64,000 bases of DNA, taken from the NCBI GenBank assembly GCA_029255685.2, contig CM055314.2, forward strand, positions 12,146,059-12,210,058, in the 5' to 3' direction. Position numbers and translations under genes: made by a program. The notes under the pieces are model-generated. The model saw only the letters and a program-made list of their open reading frames with translations. It did not search any database and was not told where the DNA came from. This document shows, piece by piece, positions 36,491 through 48,533 of the stretch. The DNA comes from Silene conica (lineage: Eukaryota > Streptophyta > Magnoliopsida > Caryophyllales > Caryophyllaceae). The stretch's first letter is position 1. The number at the start of each line of letters is the position of its first letter.

Positions 36491-39400
36491 TTAAATTGGA
36501 GCCGACCGTGTCCGAATTAAGCTGTGCCTTTTGGGAGGCTGAGCAGGAGAAGCTGCAAACAACTGCACGTGCGCAACAAATATATGCAAAGTAGTGATTA
36601 GTGAACCAAAATACTAAAGTCAATATAACTGTTTACAAAAATACAAAACCATGTTAAAGATTGAAATATCGTATTAGCGCAAGATGTTAAAATGACAAGC
36701 TTGTGACTATTACAAGTAAAATTGACTGAAAGAATAAAGTGTTAATACCTGAGATTGTTGTGTCTTTAGCCTGCGATTTTCTGTTTTTAACTGGGTTAAT
36801 TTAGACTCTAATTCATCTCTATAAGCCTGTATATTTGAAAATCAATATTATGACATTGAATGTGAAACAGAATATTAAACATGGACGATCAGATTACTTT
36901 ACTACTCTTTATTCAATTACATTATTCTAATTAAACTTTTGATTTTTAAATTACATATCTATAATCTAAATTCATTAAAAAAATAAAACAATAGTAAGCA
37001 TCGCGTAATTAACTAAGCTAAGTTGTCTAAGTATACACTGTTTCATTATTTTGTTCAATCAAATAATTAAAAAGACATGTCACCATAATTTTTTTTAACT
37101 TTATATTTTTGAAATGTTGTTGGTACGTTGTAGGTAATTTGATCAGAAAGATCATTACTTTTGTTTAATTTTGTGTTCAAAGTAAAGGTAAATAAATAAC
37201 CAGAAATCCCGATAAATTACTATTATTAAACCATCCCCGAGTAGAAGATCACACTAACCGAGTCAACAACATTTTATTTCTTAATTTCACTTTAATTATT
37301 TGGACCCACTTTCAACTCACTCCCACATTTACAAGCAGGTCACAACCTAGGTCACAGATCCAATCATTTTTTCCCTCATTTTCCAATATCCAACATTTAA
37401 AATTAATGGCATTTGTACTTTTTTTTTGTTTTATTAACAATGTGAGAAACTAACCAATCATATTTTGGTCACCAATTGATTTAAATGTCACAAATTAATC
37501 TCAAAAAATTCAAAAACACCAGAATTAATACTACGTGATTGCGAACTCCTTAATATTTAAAATGATTACTAACATCACAAGTTTTATAATAAGACGGTCT
37601 CACGCCATGAGACCACCTGATTTATAATAAATTTCTCATTTATTATAAATAAATGAACCCGTTGTAACTTGTACGCGTGAAACGGTCAAACACAAGAGTC
37701 ACGGTACAAACATTGGTCATTTGTCTAATACTTGAATTAAACTTAATAAATGATGACACGTGGTCATTTGTTTACATTTTGCGGCATTATGTTTCACTAA
37801 ATATAGGTAAACTTCACAAATTCTATTTAAAGGCCGTCACTATCCGTCACAAATCGAAAAGTGCCCCTCTCACATAATACAAGTTTAACTATTCATACGA
37901 TGCTCCACTTTCTCCCACTTACATGTCCACTTGTATTTTTATAAGAGTAAAGTATCCGTTTTTATCATGTGACAGATATTATCCGTCACAAATAATATCT
38001 TTAAATAAACTTATAGATAGAAATGGGGCCCAAAAGTATTCTAACTTTATTCATCTTTACCTTTTAGGGATATTATAAAACAAATCTTTATACAACAACT
38101 TATAACTCGACAACTCGACATGTACGGAGTACGGAGTAATGTATTATTTATATTAATATGTCTCTTTTGTGAGGTGTATCCGTCACGAACTTGCGACGGG
38201 TTAAATATACCCACTTGATTAGATAATACAAGAATAAAAATGTATAAACAAATAATTTATCTTTAACTTTCCAAATGGATTTTATTTGCCCCATCGTAAA
38301 TTTGCGACGAATAATGCCGTCAAAAATAAAAAATTGCGTACTCCGTATTTATATTCACTTAATCGTCTCACATACAAAATCGTTCCATAAACTATTCATA
38401 CTCGATTAATTTGGGTTAACCACGCTTCTCTTCATCGCAAAAACAATTATTGATAAACGACTAGCGGACTAGTCACCAGATAATACTTCCTCAATAAGTA
38501 GAAATCTTATTTATATTGTCCTATTTAATAATTTTTTGACAATTTAAGAAAGAATAATAAAATAGAAATGACGAATGATTTGTGGTACTTACTAAACTTG
38601 GGAAAGAGACAATAAATTTGAAAGAAAGAGGATAATAAAATAAAATGGATGAAGGTGGAAAAAATAATTACACATTTAGACCATCCTCAAGCAAAGTCGT
38701 GAGGACGGTTATGAACTTGTTTGGTCATGACTAGTGAGATAATTAAGCTAATTAATTGTTGATTATTTTGTTAATTTGTGAACATATATTTAAACAAGGT
38801 CAATTTGTGACCATGGTTTGAACATTTGTAATCATATTTGTGACCACTACGTATAAAATTTTTATTGGTTCAAGAATAAAAAACAATAAAATGATTGATA
38901 ATAGAGGGGTTTTGAATTTTGGTGAGGTAGAAAATGTGATAAATGATTAAAATGTTGGAAAGTGGAAAGTTAATTAGGTTGATAACTAGATCGTGAGCTT
39001 TTGGTTAGGAGGATAAAAGTAGGTTAAGATAAATAAGGTGAGACTAAGAGTAGAAATGGGTCACGATTTAATTATCGCGACCACTGCTTGAGGATGGTCT
39101 TAAGGTATACAAAATTCTGATTGTGTGAAGGCACAGGCTTGTGAGCTCTCACGATGAAGAAACGAAAGAAGAAGTGGAAGGATAAATGGGAGAAATATTT
39201 TGAGATTTACAAAAAAAAAAAAAGTCCGTTAATGTGTTATATAATACCCTTTTACTAATTAAACTTACACATTTTTTATGAGTTTGTCCAAAGTATATTC
39301 TAATATAAAATAAAAACTCTGAATTTATATTCATAAGGAACTTAAAAACTTATTAAAACTTAATAATTAATACAGTAAAACCGTTTTTCATTAAATTAGC

Positions 39401-40238
39401 GAGAAGTCTAATAAGGAAAACAATAAATTAATAACTCCCTCACCCAGTCGTGCAAAAGGTCTCTTAAGTTATTGAAAATTGTCTCTAATATTTGTGAATT
39501 ATAATCTTTAAAAGAAAACAAAAAAGTACCAATCTTCTGACCGCCTAATCTCGTCACAAGTTTGTGACCTCTCATAAAAGGGAGAGGGGACAAGGTGGGC
39601 ATACTTTGTGCTTTCCATCCACCTCTCATGGTATTTTGTGAGAGAAAACGGTATCTGTCACACCGTCACAAGGCTTATTACGGATACCACCGTGATAAAT
39701 AAAAATTTGTAAAAAAGTATATTACAAAACTCAAAACTACACAATTAATTGTTGTACATTAAATGTATAATCAACGAAAGGGAGAGGCTATGAATGAATA
39801 AAAGAAAGGAATAAAGGAAAAACAAACCTGCTTTCGAGCCCTAGAACGAGAAGCAGATTCCCTATTCTTAATCATCTTTCTAAGCTTGCGTTCCGCATTG
39901 GCATTTTTCGGAGTACATTCCGACGACTTTTTCTTAGCCGCCGCACCGCCACCACCACCACGGCCGCCGCCGCCGCCGTTGCTAACTAACACGGATGAAG
40001 AACCGAGTGTATCAAAAGCAGAGTAATTTTGTGGGAGAATGACTCGTGGTTGAAACTCATTTGTAATTGGCATTTGTTGATGATGATTATCAACGGTTGT
40101 GATTGATGGGTTGAGAATCATGTCTCTAAAATTAGTATTTGGAGCTGGAGGATGAATAATATTAGTGTGGTCATTAAGATGAGGAAGTGGAGTATTTGGA
40201 AGTGAAGCTATGTTGATGTTATTCCAAATTTCATCCAT
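36491..40238 (-). CDS. FD: bZIP transcription factor, FD-like (FT-interacting)
   Basis: Three minus-strand exons, 40238-39828, 36826-36749 and 36562-36491, join in frame to 186 aa. Residues 1-13 (MDEIWNNINIASL) match the conserved N-terminal motif of FD proteins. A glycine-rich run lies at 88-98. The basic region has N125-x7-R133 (NRESASRSRARKQ) and the zipper leucines fall at 143, 150 and 157. The protein ends RTRSAPI; RxxSAP is the FD phosphorylation motif that binds 14-3-3 and so FT. FD proteins activate floral-identity genes in the shoot apex. Intron 1 is long (3,001 bp, with MITEs); intron 2 is 186 bp. An upstream in-frame ATG at 40376 would add 46 residues; Arabidopsis FD also has an extension before this motif, so the start is uncertain. 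The last residue is I where F is usual. Its paralogue FDP is an alternative name. Confidence 0.88.
37817..37998. mobile_element. CGTCACAA-family MITE in FD intron 1
   Basis: CACTATCCGTCACAAATC near the left and TATCCGTCACAAATAATAT near the right, with a (C)ACTT-rich core. It is degenerate, and target duplications are not clear. Confidence 0.5.
38158..38332. mobile_element. CGTCACAA-family MITE in FD intron 1, second copy
   Basis: TATCCGTCACGAACTTGCGACGG at the left is inverted relative to TTTGCGACGAATAATGCCGTCA at the right, about 170 bp long. Confidence 0.5.
39545..39702. mobile_element. CGTCACAA-family MITE in FD intron 1, third copy
   Basis: CGTCACAAGTTTGTGACC at the left and CCGTCACAAGGCTTATTACGG at the right surround a core with TTTTGTGAGAGAAAACGGTAT. 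It lies just downstream of the exon 1 donor. Confidence 0.5.
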
Positions 40239-40421
40239 GCTTTGCTTCTTCTTGTTGTTGTTGTTGGTGTTAGGGAGGTAGGAAAATGGTGAAGGGTTGA
40301 TGATTGAAACATTTGTTAAAAAAATAGTTACTTCATTTATTTGTTTTCTCCCCAAATTGCGGTCTCCAATATGCACTTTTTGACAGTCTTTTCCGATACC
40401 TATACGTTATTTTTTTCCAAT

Positions 40422-40610
40422 AAGTCTCTTTTGTGACAGTTATATCCGTCACAAGCTTACGACGGGTGAGGTAGACTTACTTGTTTATATAAGACAAAAA
40501 TAAAAGTGCATAGAAAACCACAAAAGCTTTGTCTTTATTTCTCCAAATGAATTTTACTTAACCTGTCGTAAGCTTGTAACGGATATTACCGTCGCAAATG
40601 AAAATTTGTG
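40422..40610. mobile_element. CGTCACAA-family MITE upstream of the FD-like gene
   Basis: TATCCGTCACAAGCTTACGACGG on the left and GTAACGGATATTACCGTCGCAAA on the right, 45-235 bp upstream of the distal ATG at 40376, in the likely promoter. Confidence 0.6.
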
Positions 40611-40799
40611 TTTTTTTTTAATGAAATTTTTTTTTTCATCAAAGACATTTTTATAATAATTGTAAATGTTTTAATGTCATAATTTTAAATTAATTATTTT
40701 GTAACTTATTCACGGACAAAGTTCGAAAAATGACCTTCAAAAAGCAATTGGGAAAAAAAATAGAAAAATAGAGGAGTATAAATTTTACAGGAAGAGTAT

Positions 40800-43330
40800 A
40801 TTATTATTATTATTTTTTTATTATTTTTTTTTATGAACCGGGAACATTTATTAAAAATAACCGAAAAATTACATGAAATTTGTGGGCACCCGTGAAACTA
40901 GCTGGGCGCCCACTCCCTTAGCAATAGCAAAACTAAGGCGAGAAAATATAAAAGCAGCGTTCCGCGATCCGGCATCCTGGGAGATAGAAAACTTCTGAAT
41001 CCGCTTGAGCAAGGAAACAGCATCTTCCCCTAATTCCCCTAGAGAACAGAAGGAGAAAGGCAAGAAGCCATATCCGTGCCCCGCGCACAAGTCCCTATAC
41101 TTGGCGCACTTCCTCCGAGCATCAAACACCACCCTTCATGGCACAAAATCAGCCATGCCCGACTGAGTCAAAGGAGAGGACCCAACCAAATCCACACAAA
41201 CATCACGCCCCCTGTCCCAAGAATAGAGCAGCAAATCAGCAGGCCGCAAAGGCCCCCCCGCAGCATCGAGCAAACCAATATCCACCTCCCGACCAGTAGA
41301 GATCCCCGACCGGTAGCAGATATCCAAAAGAGTATCACGAACAAGGTTATGTCGATGTTTGACACCAACAGCACTAACACAAGAGACAGCATGATCTCCG
41401 AAGATATCACCATCAAAAACCCGGTAGCAAGCCGAACAAGGCAAGGACACTGGAAACAGCGGAACACCCAAACAATAGCTGAGCACGCACCGGTAAGTCC
41501 TACTGTTCATAGTCTGCCCCAAACCAGAAATAGGAACCACACGCAACCAATCAGATGAGTGACCTCCCAGCTGGGACTTCCAAAGCGCAACCTGACGAGG
41601 AGACAACGAGAAAACCGACTCCGCCGAAGCAACAACCCTCGTGAAATAAACATCTGCCAATTTCTTCATAAGTTTGGTGGCAGCGATCTCAGAAGGGTTG
41701 CGCAGAAAATCAGAACCCGTAACTGTAGCAAAAGCACCCAGAGCTGACTGAAAAGAAGGTCCGGGGTCATGGATACCCGAAACCTGAAGAAGCCGATTCT
41801 GCAGGTCCACAGACTGCAACCGAGAAGCCAAGAAAGCATAGTGCAGGACGTCACTGGCAACGTACACACCAAGTCCACCAAAGGAAAAGGGGAGTGTGGC
41901 AAGCCGCCACTGCCAGTCACCAAAACCTGGTCCAGAAGCAGTGACGATACGTTCTAGATGAGAACGCAAAGCCGCGTCAAAAAGAGGCGCAACGGACCCG
42001 AACGCATCAGGGGAACAAGTAGGCAAAGCGAAGTAAAGCTTCGAGATACCGGTACAGGCCCGAAGCAAAAGAAGCTCACACTGCGGATCATCAATCAGAG
42101 AGACGGAGTCCATGAGCCCAATAGTCCGAGCCACTCTCCCCATCACAACCTTGCTGCGAAAATCTGGGCACACACTCACCAGGCCACCAAAGACCTGGAC
42201 ACCCCGCACAGGGCGAGCAATATCATAAGGAAAAACACCCAAATCCCGACTTCGGGGATCTTCAGAAGGCCAAAAAACCTCGGTCTTGCTAATATTAAGA
42301 TGGAGACCCGATCGCGGCCCATCCTCCATAATCATCTCCAAAACCTTCCCCACAACCACGGTATCCCCGACAATAGTACCATCATCCAAATACCAAGCCT
42401 GCAAACTCAAGTCGAAAGAGTTACGGATCTTACAAGCCAAGGGATGTAGAACCAACGAAAAAAGCAAGGGGCCCAAGGGATCACCCTGCTGAACACCCTG
42501 ACAAGACCACAAGCTATGCTCCCCATAATATAAACGAGCAGGCCGGGAATAACAAAACTCCACCCAACAAGAAAGAGCGGGGCACTGGCGACGCACCTCA
42601 CGCAACATGACGTCCCTATCAACCATGTTAAAAGCGTTCTGGAAATCAACCAATAGCATAGAAAGACCCATTTCATCGCCCCGACTCTCAACCAACCGGT
42701 TCAAGGCATGGAGGATAGCCTCGCCCCCACCAGAAACACCAACCCCAAACTGAAGTCCATCAAAATAACCACTCAAAGATGGACCAATCAAAAAAGCACC
42801 AACCGTGGATACAAGGCGCCTCCAAATAGTACCCACGGCAATAGGACGGATACCACCACCCGGCTTAACAAGCGGGGTCAGCGGCGCACTGGCGATGTAC
42901 TCACTAAGAACCAGCGGACACCGGCCCTCAAGAAAGAGATTAACAACCCCGGTGATAGAAACCAGCAACTCATCGGAAACGGCAGCCGCAACACCACTCA
43001 AACAATCCAGAAGATGCTGAGCACGAAAATCATCCCTCCCAGAAGAAGTACCACGCGGAAACCCCTGAATCATACCCAGGACAGCCGAGACGGAGGCAAC
43101 AAGAGGAGGATCACCTGCAGGCCGAGAAGGCAAAATAGGCAAAGGGACAAGAGGGTGTTTATCTGCCAAAGCCGCAAGAGTAGCCGTACTGTAAGGGGCA
43201 ACTCCAGAAGATGATAGCACACGAACAGCAGCAGTGTAATGACCATCACAAATCTTCCGCCTACACTGCTTAACATTAGCCTCACCCAGGTCAAGCTCCT
43301 CATCAAACCTAAAAGAAGGAGGAGATTATT
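40800..43330 (-). mobile_element. 5'-truncated LINE (non-LTR retrotransposon)
   Basis: Contains the reverse-transcriptase frame below and a short 3' part. The 3' end carries a (TAA)n/poly(A)-like tail (read as TTATTATTATT at about 40800-40832 on the plus strand). The frame stops abruptly at about 43325 at an AT-rich (ATT)n junction, with no upstream ORF1, as expected for incomplete reverse transcription. TTATTATT-rich flanks hide the target duplication. The element lies about 0.4-0.6 kb upstream of the FD-like start and has much higher GC than its surroundings. Confidence 0.88.
40869..43325 (-). pseudogene. LINE ORF2: reverse transcriptase plus putative restriction-like endonuclease
   Basis: The minus-strand frame is open from 43325 to 40869 apart from one TGA at 41136-41138 (probably once TGG). 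Numbering from M at 43220: VKPGGGIRPIAVG (118-130), VDFQNAF with D192 (191-197), GVQQGDPLGPLLF (242-254) and YLDD (277-280) are reverse transcriptase motifs. Downstream, C595-x2-C598-x11-H610-x3-C614 looks like a zinc finger. Then REVDIGL (E645), RPAD (659-662) and DVCVD (673-677) follow, with KCAKY after the stop. That order (RT, zinc motif, RPAD...D) resembles the C-terminal restriction-like endonuclease of R2-type elements, not the N-terminal APE endonuclease of L1/RTE. The endonuclease reading is inference. Confidence 0.85.
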
Positions 43331-43935
43331 ATTATTTTGTTGGAAAAGAAAGACTATATTATTATATTATTATTGTACTATGTATATTGTTTACAACTAG
43401 ATTTGTCAAACAGGTCAAATCGAATTAATTCGAATATGTTAATTTTGGATTTGAAGACTTTGAATCGGTTCAGGTTAAGGTCATTTTGAATTCAAATTAT
43501 TTTTTAGTCACCTCTTAATAACTATTATCAAGATTGATATGAACAATAATAAGTGCACAATAAAACATTCAGATGTAATTATATTGAGTCTTGTCAATTC
43601 AGGTTTTGGGTTTTGAATTCGGATGTTGAGTCGGTTATTTTTCCGTATCTATTTGCATCACAAATTATTGTTTATATACTAGAGTTTTGTAACCATATTA
43701 TGATCAAATGTAATTACAACGGCTTAACTAGTTTTATATGTTATGGTCACTTGTTTTTCAAAAAGGTCATATTTGGTTGTAAATTGGGCTCAAGATCTCG
43801 TTTTATTATTTCAAACCAAATTAACAACTTGTTTTCCAGATGTGATCACATTTAATTATAAAACAATCTCAACTTTTTTATTATTTCAAATCAAAATGAC
43901 CTATCTAAAATTAGATCAACTCAAGTTTCCATAAT

Positions 43936-44458
43936 TAGGGCTGTAAATGATCTTAGCCGGCTCGTAGAGCCCTCGGAATCAGTTCGGTCAAAGCTCGACT
44001 CGAAACCGGTCAAAACTAATTACGAGCCTATTTTGAGTCGGGGTGGACCAAATTCGAGCCGATTCCGAGCTTAGTAGAGCTCGAACTCAGAAGTCCGGCT
44101 AGGCTCGTTTTATCTATTATCTTTAGTTATTTGTCATTTTGTTATTTTTTTTCCTAATAAAATGCTAGTTTAACATTTATAATCATATGTTTCTTATATA
44201 CCTGATAAGTATTTTATATTTGCATTTGAATTAAAATATATTTATATTTATTTTGACTTACAAGTTCAAAAAAGTAAAGAAAAAAATGATTTAACCGAGC
44301 TCGAATAGAGCTCGAGTTGAGCTCTAGCCTAATTTGAGCTGATTCAGAACTTTGATTTTTTAAGCTCGGATAATTCCGACCCGATTCCGAGCTCCAGCTT
44401 CTGAGCCGATTCCAAGCCCACCCGTACTCGAACTCAAATCGATTTGGTTACACCCTTA
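43936..44458. mobile_element. hAT-type non-autonomous element
   Basis: A 523-bp element, TAGGGCTGTAAA at the left and the inverse of TAAGGGTGTAAC at the right, with perfect 8-bp duplications TCCATAAT (43928-43935, 44459-44466). Subtermini are rich in GAGCCGATTCCGAGC-like motifs in inverted arrangement. Confidence 0.92.
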
Positions 44459-45072
44459 TCCATAATAATGGGATAGGGTGACTAGATGTCTAGATGAGTA
44501 TAGTTACAACTTACAACTTTCATGACGATAGGATGAATTGGTTGAACTATATTTTAATATAATGTTCAATAATTGAATATTCCCTTAAATACCATATTTC
44601 CTTTCATTTGTTTTTTGGCATAAAAATTAAGGTAAGAAATAAAATAAGTGTAACAAAGTTGGGTAAAATTTGGTGATAGGGGAGATATATGAATAATTAA
44701 GAATTAAATAAAAAATTGTGGGCTGCAAACATTAAAAAGGGATTAAAATAAGAGTAAAAAAGTTAGGTGGGGTTTGGTAATAGAAGAGATAAATGAATAA
44801 AATAAGAGTAACAATTTCTAAAATAGGAAGGGGGAGAATACTTAAATAATCAATTTTAGGAAATAGGAAAAAAATATAAAATTAGAGGGAGTATTTGTTG
44901 TTTTAGGTTGATTTTAAAAGTATTTGTCAAAATGATATTTACGTAATCTTGGGCATATTCAAAATCTAGAACACGGAACAACCGCGCCATTAAGAGTTAC
45001 ATGTTTCAAGTTAGTAGGAAGTTGCAAACTTATATAAGGAGTATAAGGTTATTTGTGTATTTATATTTTATA
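44459..45072. other. Gene-free spacer
   Basis: AT-rich; a degenerate Stowaway-like stretch may lie at about 44580-44893 (ending AGAGGGAGTA). No coding potential is seen. Confidence 0.45.
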
Positions 45073-45372
45073 CTCCCTCCTATTCAACACAACCTTCTCT
45101 ATTTCTTTTTTCGTCTATTCACAATACCTTCTCTATTTCCTTATTTAGTAAAATTTTTATACATATTTTAATCACCTTACTCCACCACAATAATACCCAC
45201 CATACTCATATTTTATACTTATTTTATTCACCTTACTCACAACAATTACCCCACAATACATACTCTCTCTCTCCAATTACCCAACCTCACACCAATACTT
45301 TCCCATATAATAATCCCTCCATATTCTTTGTGCCTTCCCCAAATAGGGAAGGTTATGTTGAATAGGAGGGAG
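45073..45372. mobile_element. Stowaway MITE
   Basis: A 300-bp element with long inverted repeats starting CTCCCTCCTATTCAACA and TA duplications (45071-45072, 45373-45374). Confidence 0.93.
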
Positions 45373-46346
45373 TATAATCTTAGTGGTTTAGTGGTATTAA
45401 TATTCATTTAGCTTGCAATTGCAGTTTTTAATACTTTGTTTTGGGTCGATTTAAGTACAGATGTGTAAAGCTATTGTGCATTCGTTTTAGCTTCCTTTGG
45501 TTTGGAACATTTGGGACATGATAGTACAATGTTATATGAAGGAATACTTGTTTTAGTTGCTGAAATTGTCAAGTTTATAGTCAGTTTTACAACCGCTGTT
45601 TTGACTCGTTTTAAGAACGTTATGGGTCATTAACGAATCCAGTTGTGTTGCGTTGGTTGTTAGTACGTAAATAGGGTGCATTTGTGTGCGTTTTCATGAT
45701 GTAATAGAGTTTGATTAGGTGCTAGTAATAGGGCATTAACAACAATGCTAAGTTTTTCAGGCCGTCTTGGAAGTTATGTTCGTTCTATCATTGTGCATTG
45801 GTTTGTGGAGTAGTGCGGGGAGTAGATGTATTATGGGCGTGGATGTCGATGGCTTGATTATGAAGGATATTGGTGTTGCTTGTGCGTACTTGGTTATGAG
45901 TAGTTTGTGTTGGTCGAGTATAAAGGGTAGTATAGTTCCATTAACTTATTGCTAAAATAATGGAAATTGAAGTATTGTCATATAATTGAGGTTGAGTGAC
46001 TATATTTTGGCATTAAACGCCCCCATTCACTAAATCCTAAGTATGCCACTACTTGCCCTCCTACTTACACCTTTCACATACTTCTTTGTAGTTCATCCAT
46101 TTCAATCAATTCTATGCATTTTACTTTTTGAACACTATTTATGAGTCGATTGAAATTTTGGCACAACTTTTAATATATTACCTAACGTAAAAGATAGTCA
46201 TATGAGTTCTTGTTTAAATTGTCTAACCGACTACAATGTGAATATCAAAATTTATAATTTTTATCGATATGTAACTAAAAATATTAACAAAACAAAACAG
46301 GTATTAACAACATGAATGAAACAAATGTATAAAATTGACTGGTATG
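45373..46346. other. Gene-free region
   Basis: Less AT-rich than its neighbours at 45400-45960, with one short open frame (45767-45955) that resembles nothing known. No splice-supported gene is visible. Confidence 0.4.
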
Positions 46347-46597
46347 GCCCGCAAGGGTGAAGTCTAGTGGTTAAAACTTGGGTGAAATTTCCAGGAGACT
46401 CGGGTTCAAGCCTCCCCAAGAGCAAAAATCTTGTGGAGCATTCTTGGCCCGAGTTCATGTCTAAATAGACTTCGAACCTGTCACCCTCGGGTGGGTTAAC
46501 TGATACACGTGGTTTGCAGGCTATCACATATACCTGAGGGTTTACCCGGTGCGCACCAAAGGTAGCGGCTACGGGTTCCCTCATCACCAAAGAAAAA
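46347..46597 (+). mobile_element. tRNA-derived SINE
   Basis: About 250 bp with an A-box-like TAGTGGTTAAAACTTGG (from 46365) and a B-box match GGTTCAAGCCTCC (46403-46415), spaced as in Pol III promoters. The 3' end is A-rich (AAAGAAAAAA). Flanks GACTGGTATGG and GATTGGAATGG look like a diverged target duplication. The 3' body (GTTTACCCGGTGCGCACC, GGTAGCGGCTACGGGTTCCC) resembles the angiosperm Au-type SINE. Confidence 0.8.
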
Positions 46598-46716
46598 AAT
46601 GATTGGAATGGAGGATGTATAATATTACGAATTTATGAAGGATTTTATCCCTTAAAATATTTAACGGAAACACCCCCAATATGAATGGTGTATTTATAGG
46701 AAGAGATACACCATTA

Positions 46717-47564
46717 GACCCTGTTCTTTCTGGCTTTTTAGAGCTGAACTGAACTGAGCTAAACTGAATGGGGCTGAGCTGAGCTGAACTGAACTGAACT
46801 GAGCTGAGCTGAACTGAATCGAGCTGAGCTGAACTGAACTGAACTGAACTAAGCTGAACTTAATCGAGCTGAACTGAACTGAGCTGAATGAAGCTGAAAT
46901 TAATAGAAATAACTTAAGTTTTATAATAATAATATAAAAAAAAATGTTTGCTTAATACAAATTCGAGATTTTTTAAAAAACAATTAAACTAAAAAAATAT
47001 TAATTTTTAGGTTTTTTTTTAGTCAACTCTAATGGACTCTGCTTTTAAAATTAATAAAAGCCGCCACATTTGAATATTTTACGTCTAAACATTAATTATT
47101 TTTGTTATTATCTAAACATTTTACGTCTAAATGTGGTGTCCATAATAACCTCGAAAATGAAGCACAAACATCAAGATGATACGGAAGTTAATAACGAAAC
47201 AACATAGATGATGTCTTTGTTAATGATATCTATATTTTTAAGATTATGAATTTCGATTGTGTTAACAAATATTATTATTTGAATGTTATTAATAATAATA
47301 ATAGAATAAAAAATATATAAACAATAAAAATATATAAATAATAATAATAAAAAATATAATACTCTCATGTTTAATAATAATAATTATTATTATTATTATA
47401 AACAATAAAAATATATCAATAATAATAATAATAAAAATAATAAGAAGACGAAAATAATAAAAACAACAACAAAAACAACAATAATAATCATAATAATAAT
47501 TATTAATTAATAATAATAAATAGAATAAAAAATAAATAAATATAATAATAATAATAATAATAAT

Positions 47565-47636
<72 letters not shown>

Positions 47637-47889
47637 AATAATAATAATAATGTGGGATGTACTTAATCAAGTCAAGCTGAACTGAACTGAAATGAATTAA
47701 ATGAAGCTGAGATGAACTGAACTGAGCTGAGCTGAGCTGAACTGAACTGAACTGAACTGAACTGAACTGAACTGAACTGAATGAAGCTGAGTTGAACTGA
47801 ACTGAGCTGAACTGAACTGAACTGAACTGAACTGAATAGAGCTGAGCTGAACTGAAACGAGCTGAAAATAAGCCAGAAAGAACGGGACC
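46717..47889. mobile_element. 1.17-kb MITE-like element with AACTG pentamer arms
   Basis: Inverted ends GACCCTGTTCTTTCTGGCTT and the inverse of GGTCCCGTTCTTTCTGGCTT are flanked by TA. Just inside each end lie 100-200 bp of CTGAA/CTGAG pentamers running in the same direction on both sides. The centre is a mosaic of AAT, AGC and AAC triplet repeats. No coding frame is present. Confidence 0.8.
47540..47651. repeat. Compound triplet microsatellite (AAT)n(AGC)n(AAC)n(AAT)n
   Basis: Four adjoining trinucleotide runs: AAT, about 12 AGC units from about 47567, about 11 AAC units to about 47634, then AAT again. Confidence 0.95.
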
Positions 47890-48533
47890 TAATATGGTGA
47901 GTATATGCCATGTTTATTTTAAATAAAACTTCAATAAACTACCAAAATATGGATCAAATTGAATATGTGAGAGGTCACAAATTGACCTCGAAAACTTCAA
48001 TTTTAACAAAATTAATAAAAGGTCACTAAAATTAGTGTTTTAATTACGTAATTATCGTGATCCAACAAGGTCGTCACTTCCTTGACGACCTTGCTTGGGA
48101 TTGGTTTATAGATAGAATCACTTGTATAATGTGAAAGGGGCACTATTTATTTCCAACTTATGACAAATAGTAGCCGTTTTTTATAAAAAATTGTGTTCGA
48201 TATATAACCCACCAATTAGAGTGACGTGTTTCTTTAATACTTTTAAACAAGAATACTTATTTCAAAACCTCTTAATTTTAGTTCTCCTACACTCCCCTCT
48301 AAAACAATAATTTGGGTATTTCAAAAACAATCAAATCAAATCAAATCTACTCTATATTGTCTTTCTTTCACTTTTTTACAGACTGAAAAGAACAAACCAG
48401 TGTGTCAAGGAAAATGGAACCAAAAAAAGAATCTTTTCCACGCTTTTTTTCTCACTCACATAAGTACGTGTCACCGTGGGAGTATGGGAGTCATTGACTC
48501 GTGACTCGTGACTCGTGACTCGTGAGAATTGAG

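Noticed and set aside
41076..43214. Plus-strand frames (up to 168 codons) opposite the LINE
   Set aside because: They lie antisense to the reverse transcriptase frame; the long open stretches follow from its GC-rich codon use.
46347..46430. A tRNA gene
   Set aside because: A and B boxes are present but no cloverleaf with acceptor and anticodon stems can be formed; the whole unit with A-rich tail and flanking repeats fits a SINE.
47672..47911. Serine/glutamine-rich minus-strand frame
   Set aside because: Encoded by the CTGAA pentamer repeats of a MITE.
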